A DNA stretch of 63,695 nt, taken from positions 1-63,695 of the forward strand of contig JAKSYS010000344.1 in the NCBI GenBank assembly GCA_022925895.1. Reading direction: 5' to 3'. The notes under the pieces are model-generated. The model made no database searches. It was not told the origin of the DNA and worked only from the letters and a program-made list of their open reading frames with translations. This document shows positions 22,468-31,725 of this stretch, in pieces. A program made the position numbers and the translations under genes. Source of the stretch: Fragilaria crotonensis. Taxonomy: Eukaryota > Bacillariophyta > Fragilariophyceae > Fragilariales > Fragilariaceae. The first letter of the stretch is position 1. Every line of letters starts with the position of its first letter.

Positions 22468-25375
22468 ATGGTTCAAGTATGCGTACACGTGTGGCTTCTG
22501 TTTAGCTTTGCCCTGCTCCTCATCCGAACGAGGCGATTGGCGGCCTTTCAACCCCACGTCGTTAAACGGCACACACCAATAACTCCAAGGTTGTCCACAT
22601 TCTTACCAGCAGTTGATCGTAAAATATCCAAGAAGAACCAAGCAGCATCCCCGAAATCATCCGCTGTGAAACGACGGCCATCTTCCACGAGCAGCAGCAG
22701 CAGACCGTCGTCAACCGAGGCTGACAAAGTCGGCACGAATGACACAATTAGTTCTGCAATCAACCCAGCGTCACCCCAGCTATCTCCCCTGGCACTGGAG
22801 AGATACTCGGCATCAAAACTTGCAGAATTGCAAGAACGGAATCGTCTAGGCATGAACCTTACCCGTAAGTGTGACAGTATTGTATCTGGGTTATGAATTT
22901 GGCATTTTGTGTTCTCCACTGATACCGTTTTCCGCCATGACTCCCATCGTAAGAATCCTATTGCGACTCCGTCTTGGCGTTGTGCGTGTCTCTCAACGAC
23001 TGGGACAGCGTCTGGGAGGTGATCCAAATCATGGCATCGCAAGGTCTGTCGTCGCAAGAACGCAACACCTTCAAGGCATGTTTGCAGTCTTGCTTCGAAG
23101 TTGGAAACGGCGAGTCGGCTCTGGAAATCTTCACGGCCATGACGACAGCCGCCGCAGATGATCACACTCTATCACCAGATCCAGTAGATGTCGGTTTAGT
23201 TGTTGCGGCCATGTGCAAACAGAATCAACGAGAAGAGGGGTGGTGGAAACGAGCTCTGTCATTGCTGAAGTCGACGGCCGCGGATGCCGTTACCAAGGGA
23301 GGTGAGAAATTGTTGGACGAATCAAACCTAGTGCCCGTGGAAGCGTACGATGCGGTATTATCGTGCTTTGTTCCGACGGAGAATTGGAAGGAGGCTGCCA
23401 GGTTGCTTCATTTGATGGAAAGGCCACATTCAGGGCACCCAGATCCTACTGTTTCGACCTATCGGCTAGTCATTGAGACATGTGTCCAAGCAAAACAAGG
23501 AGAACAAGCCTTTCAAGTTTTGATGAGCATGTCCAAACGAGGCCTGACACCGACAGTATACACATTCGAGCTCATTATATCAGCACTGGCCCAAAAGTTG
23601 CTATGGCGGAGAGCTCTGCAGCTGTTGGACATGATGGACGAACTGCAAGTACAAAAAACAGTCATAATATACAATACCGTCATTTCCGCTTGTGCCAAAG
23701 CTGGTGAGGTTGGGAGCGCTAAGAATCTGCTACTTAAGATGCGGAGGGCTGGTGTCAAACCAGATATTTTCAGTTTCAACTCCGTAATGACGGCCTGCGC
23801 CAGAGGTCACCGATGGCAAGACGCCTTGACCATACTGGATGAGTGCCATCGGGAGCCCGGAGTGGAACCGGACATTATAACCTACACAAATGCTATTCGA
23901 GCATGTACCAAGGGTGGAAAAACAGTGCGAGCGTTGAATATCCTACAAGTTGTCAAGGACAAAAAGCTTCCTCTCGATAACTACGCCTATGCGGCGGCTA
24001 TAGACGCGTGCGCCAAGGGCAGAATGTGGCAGCGGGCCTTGGAACTATTGGATGAGATGGAAAAAAATGGGGTCACCCCCAATGCTATCACCTACTCAGT
24101 TGCTATCACTGCGTGTGGTAACGGTGGGCAATGGGAGAAAGCATTGTGTCTATTGGATGAGGTACGACAATAGTTGGGTGCGTAACTGTGACGTCATAGT
24201 GGCTGATTCTGTCATTTTCTTGTGATTTTTAGATGAAAGGAAAGGGTCTACAGATCAACCTGATAACTTACAATTCTGCAATCACGGCTTTGTCGAAAGC
24301 CTCCAGAAGGGGGGCACGTAAATCTACCAAGGAGCATGCTCCTCAACGCTTCTCGGTACTTTCCGACAAGGCGGAAGTTTTGGATATTGACGAGCAGCAA
24401 CTCTGGACTAAAGCCCTCGACTTGCTGGAGCGAATAAAGCAGGATGGGCTCGAACCTGATGGATTCAGTTATTCTGCTGCCATAAGCTGCTGTGGTGCAG
24501 GTGGGAGATGGAAGGAGGCGCTTGCGTTGATAAGAACTATGCAGAGTGGAGGACCGAAGACTCGTCCGAACAAAATCGCTTATACTGCTGCAATATGTAA
24601 GTTATGTAACATGTCCAGATATGCTTGGCTGGTGAGAAATCTCACAACGCTGTGTCGCGTCTTAGCTGCTTGTGGACGGTCTGGCAAACATGCGGAAGCC
24701 TTGAGGCTGTTTACGGACATGAAGGAGCAGGGACTTCAACCCGATCGAGTAGCGTACAATGCGTTGTTGTCAGCCCTTCGAGTCGCCGAGATGCCGGATC
24801 AGGCTGTGCTTCTGTGGCAAGAGATGATCGGGAAGCAAAGTAGCCCTTCGTCGAAGATTGCTTCCGCCAAGGCAGATCCGTCGCTGTCGCCAGACATCAT
24901 CACTGTCACTGATGTCCTCGCCACGTTGGTTCGTTCGGGAGGGCCTTCGAACATGAATATGGTGGACCAAGTATTTGCTGAGGCTGTTCAACGAGGGATC
25001 GTCCTTGGTAAGGATAAGATCCTTGACTCCCATTACGAAATTGACTTGTCTGGGATGGCCTTCCCCGTCGCAAGGGCGTCTGTTCGCTTCATATTCAACA
25101 GAATCAAAGATAACTACCTACGAGGCGGAGTGATAGAAGATGTGATTCTCATTACAGGTATCGGTGCGCAGTTCTTGAGGACCTCCACCGCTTCTCAACC
25201 TGAACCCTTGTCCCCGGATCAATGTGAGACGACCCAATCGCTGAGAGATTACACGCAAGACGTTCTAAACAACGACTTTGAACCGCGCATCAAGTCGTCG
25301 GTGCCGCAACTTGGTCAAGGGACTGTTTTGATCGCAAAAGATGACGTTCTGGACTGGGTCCGATCTCAAACTTAA
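22468..25375 (+). CDS. Plastid-targeted pentatricopeptide repeat (PPR) protein with SMR-like C-terminus (4 exons)
   Basis: Proposed CDS: join(22468..22864, 22954..24161, 24233..24596, 24666..25375), 892 residues, all junctions in frame. Introns are 89, 71 and 69 nt. The N-terminus is a signal peptide (WLLFSFALLLI) followed by RLAAFQP, like the diatom plastid motif with Phe after the cleavage site, then a basic S/T-rich stretch. From about residue 165 to 700 are tandem 35-residue PPR motifs, for example YNTVISACAKAGE, PDIFSFNSVMTACARGHR, YSVAITACGNGGQWEKAL and YNALLSAL. The last 130 residues resemble the SMR domain of diatom PPR-SMR proteins (DLSGMAFPVARASVRF, ILITGIG). PPR proteins bind organellar RNA and act in its processing or translation; the target RNA is unknown. 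The 69-nt third intron keeps the frame open. Confidence 0.88.
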
Positions 25376-25447
25376 TTTAAATCTCGGTGAAGAGTCTCAC
25401 TTATTATTCACTATATTACTCACTTCATTACTCTCAGTACACTCACT

Positions 25448-28400
25448 TTAAATTTCGCCCTCGTCCAAGCTTTGACTGGTCATAGCGGCCATCATAGCTT
25501 CTACACGAGCCGCGGCAAGCTCTTCTGCAGCCCTTACTGATTCATTCTTTGTCTGTACGCTCCTCACGGTTCGAGAACCGTCTGATCGTACTCCTTTAAT
25601 GTCATATGGGGACATCGCCCCGGCATTTGGAGACACACCACCAGTAGACTGACTAACCATGTCGTCAGCCTGACTGTACTTATCACCTTGCCGTCTCCTT
25701 GCCATAGCTTCCATCATTTCTTCAACTTGCCGGGCAGCATATCGCTCAGCAGCCTTCGACACTTCGGACGAATGATCACTGCCGCTAACTGCCGATTCCG
25801 CCCTCCGCTTCTCGGGGCTGATTCCGATGGATTTTCTGTCCACGAACTCTTGCCATTTTTCACTTCGCCGGGAGCTAGCCGACACGTCAGACATGTTTGA
25901 GGAGCGGCTCTTCTCGTCACTTCCTCTTCCTCGGCTGCCATGGCGTTTCGGCTTGGACACGGCGGCTTCCATTGCAAGGCTTTCGAGGTATGATGTTTTG
26001 GAGCCGAAGCCGTCATCCGATGTAATACTTCTCACTTCAGATCCTCCATATCTGGGACTTAACCTTTGCTTCGATCTCTTTGAGCTCGAGCTCCTTGCAG
26101 TCTCGATTGGGGAAGGCAGTTCCTCCACTTCTTCGCTGATGGTGTCTGGACGGGCGCAAAGATTCGGTGGAATGAAATGAGCGGATGAGGACGCTCCTCC
26201 GCTCTGCGGAGGTGAGCGTAGGAAGGCGAGGTGTGAAGACGGTACAGTGTTGCCATCAACCGGCTGGGATTGAGAATAAGACCTAGGCATCATTGGAGCA
26301 GCACAAGCCTGCAAGCGCTTAAAGAAGGACCCTTGCTCGATGTTCGTGCCAGTATCAGAGACGGCTTCCATACCTCTCGACCCTTCGTCCTCGTCGTCAT
26401 CGTATCCGTCTTCGCGCGCCTGGATAGGAGATATGTCAGAGAAACTGTCGTCAACCTCGTCGATGGTACTGTGGGCTGCCGTTGGAAACGCTCCAGTTTC
26501 ATCCCGCATCGAAGGCTTGAACTCAAAGAGGGAATCATCATCCGGATCGTCCTCCAAAGCGCCGTCTGGGTCTTTTCCACGTCTGCTTTCAGAAGGGTCG
26601 GGCTTTTTGCGCATTTCAGAGGGATCGGGTCGAGCGGCTTCGACCAGTCCCAGTTTGGCGGCAGCTGCACTCTCCGCCGACACCTTTTTCTGGAGGAATG
26701 ACTTCCATTCAGCTGTTCCCGCCGGAGACTTTTCGTCGGGGCTGTCTCTCTCGTATCGAGAACCTTCAAGTCGCGGCGACTTCGGCGATTCTTGGTCAAT
26801 TTTGGGACTAGTTGCTGCAGCGCGCGACTCCCATTGCCTTGCGAGGTTTTTCACAACCGAGGTTCTCTCGACATCAGGAGAAGTGTTCCCCAGGACTTCG
26901 GAGGCACGCACACTTGCAGTTCGCGAGTTCGTGATTCCTCGTGGGTCCTCGCGCGGCGCTCCGGGGACACTTTCAACTTTGTCAGCATGACCGTAAGCCG
27001 AATTCCAAACCTCGTTCGGATCCCGGAGCTCTGATTCTGGAAGCGACTCAGCTGCCTGAGGACTACCGCCTTGTACGCTTTCATTCCTATGCGGATCTCC
27101 ACGAGGTGTCCTACTTCCTCGTCTGCGATCGCGAAGTGGAGAAGTGTCTTTCGGCGGGGCCTTAATCTTCGGCGGTGAATTTTGCGAGTATTTTTTCGCC
27201 GTAGCAGCTCTGACGGTCGATGGAGCTGCTGGACTTGAGCCTATCTGAGCCGAAGGCCACGTTTCGTCATCCGCTTCGTCATCAAAAACCATGTCATCAA
27301 TCTCGTCGATGTCTACAGGTCCTTGGCCTCTGCGTTTGAAATCATCTATTTCATCGAGGTCAACCGGTCCTTGGCCTCTTCGTTTAGAAGATTGCCCAGG
27401 AACGTCGACCTTTGGAAAGCTGTTTCTGGAATCGTGTGCAAACAGGCTTATATCATCCTCTGTGTTTTTCAATTTCACCACCTCAGTTCGGTCTGCTGTT
27501 CTTACGAAGTCATCGCCAACAAGGAGTGGAGCAGTATCATCGTCGACAGTGTTTTCCTGTTCTAACAACGGATCGAACAAGTCTCGCGTAGTCATAATTC
27601 CAACAGAACTTTCCAACTTGTCCTTGGTCCCTTGTTTTTTCTTGCCGGAAGGATCAGCTGGACTTTGGTTGTAAGTGAACGACCGAACTGATCCTGTATC
27701 TCCGATTTGAACGTATCTTTCGTCCTGAGCCGTGGTGATGGTGTCCGCATCGCCAATCGAGCGACTGGCCTGGGACGGAGGGCGAAGGCGATCGCCCGAG
27801 TCCGCCTCAGCCGCATCCATGGAGAATAAAATACCTCCAGAACGCGTCTCGAGAACGCCGTAGTCATCTCCATTTCTTTGGGGAGAGGCCTCTGCATTCA
27901 TTCCGCCTGCGTTCTCGACAACGCTGGTGCTGGCGTTGCGTTGACCGGCGACCATGGCAGCAGTACCACCTGTAGGCGTCACAACGCCCCTAACGATGGC
28001 TGAATGCCGAACACCATCTGGGTCCGGCGCTTGAGAACGATTGTAGGCCGATGGTGAAACAGGAGGGTCAACCCCAGCGCGCTTTACATTAGGCGAGGTC
28101 GGCATATTTCGTTGTTCGCTTATTTCTTGCTTCGCGGTCGCCATGGCTTCAGGCAACGCCTTCGCCTCCGATGAGATAACTCTTGCTTCAACATCGTGAG
28201 ACTGAGTTGGAGCATCATGGGCATACAGCTGAGAGTCGTCCTCGTCGTCGCTTTCACTCGGGCTCAAGAGCTGGACATCACTCTGGATCCCGGGCTGCAA
28301 ATCATGACCATCTTCGCTATCGTTTAGAAGGCTGTCGTCCTCCTCAGCATCGCTTCGAAGCTCGTGGGGGTCTTCCTCGTCTTCGACATCGTCGTCATCA

Positions 28401-30889
28401 TCATCATCGTCCTCACCTTCCTCCCATACAATGTCACCATCCGATTCCCCTTCGATGAAGTCATCAGCAGGAACAACCTGCTGACCAGCTGGCTTCTTGT
28501 TCAGTCCCTTCAGTTGAATATGAATAGGGCCTTCACTTTTCTCACCTCGTGGGTCGACGTCGGAATCCTCGTAATCTAGGAACCCTTCTTTCGGGTCCCA
28601 CTTCTGGTTAGATTTCGCGGCAGCGCTCTTGATGGATTCGTGCCACCCTTTCCTTGTTATGGCAGCTTCCTCTGCTTTCTTCGCATTCTCAAGACGAACC
28701 TTGGCAGCCCCAGGTCTCCTCACTCTCGATGACGTCGTGTAGTTTGTGGCACCTGTTGCTGCTGTCCAATGACTCTTGCCACTAACAATCGACATCTGAT
28801 CCTGGTTGTTGGAATACGCGGAAGGGGAGTCGATGTAACTGTCAAGCTCAAGCGACCGGTCTCCGTCCACTTCAACAGTCCGACCACGGTGGCTTCCTAC
28901 CATGGACAACGGAGTTACGATGTCAAAGCTCGTTGCTTCTTCATCCTCAGGAATGACAGCATTGACGGCGAGCCCCCCGACACGGACTGGGGAAGGAAGG
29001 TGATGATTGTCATCTTGAGAGTCATCCCAGGAATCAATGCCAGAATTGTTAAGCAGGTCTCTCATCGCGGCATCTTCGTGAATTAAGGCAGATTTGGCTC
29101 CATCAACTGCAGGTAGAATGGGATCGCCCCCTGTCGACGTACCAATGGCAGAAGAGCTTTGGAGTTGATTGCGCTCCGGCGAGTAATTCTCAGCGACGGA
29201 CGCAAAGCCACCGATACGAATACCCCTCATCTTGAATCGACGGGCAGAAGCAAGCCTACTTGTGCGCTTGGCAGTACTCCTGCTTGAGACCTCGCCTTCC
29301 TCGCTACTTACAGTGGCTGGTACCTCGCCTTCTTCGGATTCGTTGAGCGGCGTAAAGCCGGCTTGGTTTCCCGTTGGGCTACGTGTGCCAGTAGGACTGC
29401 GCACTGCAGCGGTACGCGATGCACGCACTTGAGCCGCCTTCTGCGCTAGTAGCGCCGACCTGCTTGCATGCTCCTCGGCGTCGTTATCTCTCCTCACAGC
29501 GTCGTAGTAGTTGCTTCCACTCTTCGGCAAAACGTCATGAACCGTTGGCGCCGTCGTTTTCCTGCTAACCACAGCAGCAACAGCAGCTGGCGCCACAGGC
29601 GCCGGTCCAATTGCGATGAAAGCATCTCGGGATCGAGCCCCCTCGTCCTGAACACCACCATTACCAACAGCATGCGAACTTTCCATGTCCTCGTCTTCAC
29701 TCTCGCTATCAAAGCCAGCAGCTTCATATTGATCATATCTATCTTCCTGTGGTACCACCATATTCTTGTCTTCAGCTTCTTGCAGATTTCCCAGTGTGGG
29801 GTCCTCATTAGGAACTTTGACTTGTGCGCCAGCAATATCCTTCGACGCACCAGGACTAAGCGATCTCTCCGGCTTAGGCTTCTTCCAGAATGCCAACCCA
29901 CGCCGACTAGAGGCGGGAGTGCCGGCAGACTCACGCTCTTCCATGACTTTTTTGGCACTCTGAGTAGGAGTCATTCCCGCATTGACCATTTTGAGGAACT
30001 TTCGTTTCTCAGTAGCACTGAAGCTGCTATAGACATCGGTCTCGTTTTCTTCGTCTTCAACAATTTCGGACTTCTTCTCTTCGGCGTGTTGCTTCTCAGG
30101 AACAGTCTTGTCAAATTCCGCCTTCGCCTTGCGTGCCATGGCCGTCAGGTACGAGTTCTTCTTGGAAGCAGCCAAAGCAGCCTTCTCCCTTGGATCAGGT
30201 TCAACGTATTCGATTTCAATCGCTGTTTGCTCCTCAATTTGATACTCGTCCATAGGAATGTCGTTGATTGGTCTCAATGTTCTCTTGGCCGGTGTGGCCT
30301 TTCGAACAGGTGACTGTGTCTTATTTTCTCCGCAAATGTTACTCAGCATGGAAGCAACATCGCAAAATTGGTCATCCGATTCGGTTTGAGCAACGTTAGG
30401 ATAGTCGTAGTTTTCATCCGACCTTCGTGGTGCTTCCGGTTTCTTCCTCTGCATGCCTCTCATTTCCAAACTCGCCATTTCATCATCGGGAGCCTCGCTT
30501 TCGTCTTCCCACGAAGGAGACGAGCCGCGAGCTCTTTTAGAGAAACGCTCAGAATTCTGTCGGCGCTCAGCCTTGGATGGTACTTCCAAACCCAACATGG
30601 ACGGTGGTCGCAAGGGCTTGGTTCTCGACGTCCCTCCATTCAACAGAGACGTGCCGCGAGATTTGCTAAGGCTTGGCAAGTCTCCGTCTTCGAGCTCATC
30701 GTCGTCTTTCGACGAATCAAAGTACTCTTCAACGCATGCTAGGAGTGGGGACTTGGATCTTTGATTTCCAGTGGGAGAACGCGCAGGTTCGTCCCATGGC
30801 TCATCCACATCGTCATCATCCGGATAACTATATGGAACAGGGGAGGGATTGCGACCCTCAAGGGATCGTGCAGCGACCGCAGCTGCCAT
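25448..30889 (-). CDS. Large acidic, low-complexity protein of unknown function
   Basis: One uninterrupted frame of 1813 residues starts at an ATG at 30889. I recognise no catalytic domain. It is rich in S, D, E, P, R and K and probably mostly disordered. Visible features are repeated RSPTG units, SEEGEV twice near residues 520-535, a run of eight Asp after EEGE, and a tandem pair RRGQGPVDLDEIDD / RRGQGPVDIDEIDD. Two C-terminal copies of an amphipathic helix are also seen: AAERYAARQVEEMMEAM and AAEELAAARVEAMMAAM. No signal peptide or membrane segment is visible. The composition fits a scaffold or a phospho-regulated nuclear or cytoskeletal protein, which is a guess. It converges on the PPR gene (72 nt between stops) and diverges from the SulP gene. 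Plus-strand frames opposite it are shadows. Confidence 0.85.
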   Translation of the reverse strand: MAAAVAARSLEGRNPSPVPYSYPDDDDVDEPWDEPARSPTGNQRSKSPLLACVEEYFDSSKDDDELEDGDLPSLSKSRGTSLLNGGTSRTKPLRPPSMLGLEVPSKAERRQNSERFSKRARGSSPSWEDESEAPDDEMASLEMRGMQRKKPEAPRRSDENYDYPNVAQTESDDQFCDVASMLSNICGENKTQSPVRKATPAKRTLRPINDIPMDEYQIEEQTAIEIEYVEPDPREKAALAASKKNSYLTAMARKAKAEFDKTVPEKQHAEEKKSEIVEDEENETDVYSSFSATEKRKFLKMVNAGMTPTQSAKKVMEERESAGTPASSRRGLAFWKKPKPERSLSPGASKDIAGAQVKVPNEDPTLGNLQEAEDKNMVVPQEDRYDQYEAAGFDSESEDEDMESSHAVGNGGVQDEGARSRDAFIAIGPAPVAPAAVAAVVSRKTTAPTVHDVLPKSGSNYYDAVRRDNDAEEHASRSALLAQKAAQVRASRTAAVRSPTGTRSPTGNQAGFTPLNESEEGEVPATVSSEEGEVSSRSTAKRTSRLASARRFKMRGIRIGGFASVAENYSPERNQLQSSSAIGTSTGGDPILPAVDGAKSALIHEDAAMRDLLNNSGIDSWDDSQDDNHHLPSPVRVGGLAVNAVIPEDEEATSFDIVTPLSMVGSHRGRTVEVDGDRSLELDSYIDSPSAYSNNQDQMSIVSGKSHWTAATGATNYTTSSRVRRPGAAKVRLENAKKAEEAAITRKGWHESIKSAAAKSNQKWDPKEGFLDYEDSDVDPRGEKSEGPIHIQLKGLNKKPAGQQVVPADDFIEGESDGDIVWEEGEDDDDDDDDVEDEEDPHELRSDAEEDDSLLNDSEDGHDLQPGIQSDVQLLSPSESDDEDDSQLYAHDAPTQSHDVEARVISSEAKALPEAMATAKQEISEQRNMPTSPNVKRAGVDPPVSPSAYNRSQAPDPDGVRHSAIVRGVVTPTGGTAAMVAGQRNASTSVVENAGGMNAEASPQRNGDDYGVLETRSGGILFSMDAAEADSGDRLRPPSQASRSIGDADTITTAQDERYVQIGDTGSVRSFTYNQSPADPSGKKKQGTKDKLESSVGIMTTRDLFDPLLEQENTVDDDTAPLLVGDDFVRTADRTEVVKLKNTEDDISLFAHDSRNSFPKVDVPGQSSKRRGQGPVDLDEIDDFKRRGQGPVDIDEIDDMVFDDEADDETWPSAQIGSSPAAPSTVRAATAKKYSQNSPPKIKAPPKDTSPLRDRRRGSRTPRGDPHRNESVQGGSPQAAESLPESELRDPNEVWNSAYGHADKVESVPGAPREDPRGITNSRTASVRASEVLGNTSPDVERTSVVKNLARQWESRAAATSPKIDQESPKSPRLEGSRYERDSPDEKSPAGTAEWKSFLQKKVSAESAAAAKLGLVEAARPDPSEMRKKPDPSESRRGKDPDGALEDDPDDDSLFEFKPSMRDETGAFPTAAHSTIDEVDDSFSDISPIQAREDGYDDDEDEGSRGMEAVSDTGTNIEQGSFFKRLQACAAPMMPRSYSQSQPVDGNTVPSSHLAFLRSPPQSGGASSSAHFIPPNLCARPDTISEEVEELPSPIETARSSSSKRSKQRLSPRYGGSEVRSITSDDGFGSKTSYLESLAMEAAVSKPKRHGSRGRGSDEKSRSSNMSDVSASSRRSEKWQEFVDRKSIGISPEKRRAESAVSGSDHSSEVSKAAERYAARQVEEMMEAMARRRQGDKYSQADDMVSQSTGGVSPNAGAMSPYDIKGVRSDGSRTVRSVQTKNESVRAAEELAAARVEAMMAAMTSQSLDEGEI

Positions 30890-31725
30890 GAATACGAAGA
30901 ATCGAGGTTATGAACTGGACGCTGAGGACGTGATCGATAAAACTCGCAATCTACAGCTGTCCAGTCGGCTCTCTTTCAACCAAATAGATGATAAATGGTA
31001 AAGGATCAATGCCGAATGTAGCAGTCCTCTGTTCAACAAAGGAAAGTATCCGTTAGCAAGGAAAGTGGTATGGAAAGATGAGAATAGTAAAGGAAGGTGT
31101 GCGGAGTGAGCAGCAGCCAGAACGCACGTAATGGGGGATGATAGAATTGAAAGTAAGTACCGACGGGTAGGATGCATAGTTTGTCTACCTCCAACCCTGT
31201 ATGACATTATACAATCTTGAATAAATGGACGCATTTTACCGCAATCTTTCCCAGGTTCTGGCCTCCTTGTTTAGAGAACGGATCGTTGAGCCGGGCCGTT
31301 GGATGACTGCCTGTATATAGGTTTGTAGGATTTGAATTTGATTGGCCAGCGTATGGTTAACTGACGATTCACCCTGGGTTTTTGTCCGACAAAAATCGAC
31401 TGGAGCTCGATGTTCCCGTGCCGTACAAGGAAGGCTCCCACTTAACTTGCAAATTGAGAATCGCATGCATCTAAATCATCTCTGATGACCACTTGCCACC
31501 AAGAAAATGAGCAAATAAAGTCCACAACGACTGTTCTCGTCGGCATTCCACGTTCCATGTCGAGAATTGTGAAGTGAACCGTCCTGTGTCTGACTTCTTA
31601 CAATTGTATGTCACACCTGGTCAGTCGCCACTCATCCGCCGATTCTCAGTCCAAGACAGGTCCTGCCATCGTGTCGGCTTTTCATCACTTTTGGTGTTGG
31701 GGTTGAAACCAGGGTTCGAAACAAG
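30890..31725. other. Divergent promoter region
   Basis: About 835 nt lie between the start codons of the 1813-residue protein (-) and the SulP transporter (+). No gene is supported; minus-strand frames at 30908-31234 and 31236-31466 have no domain and probably overlap the 5' leader. No shared regulatory motif could be picked out. Confidence 0.45.

Noticed and set aside
29468-30313. 281-codon plus-strand frame opposite the 1813-residue gene
   Set aside because: It is an antisense shadow of a long, compositionally biased exon; no domain and no splice support.
31236-31466. 76-codon minus-strand frame in the divergent promoter
   Set aside because: No domain and no independent support; probably leader or intergenic sequence.
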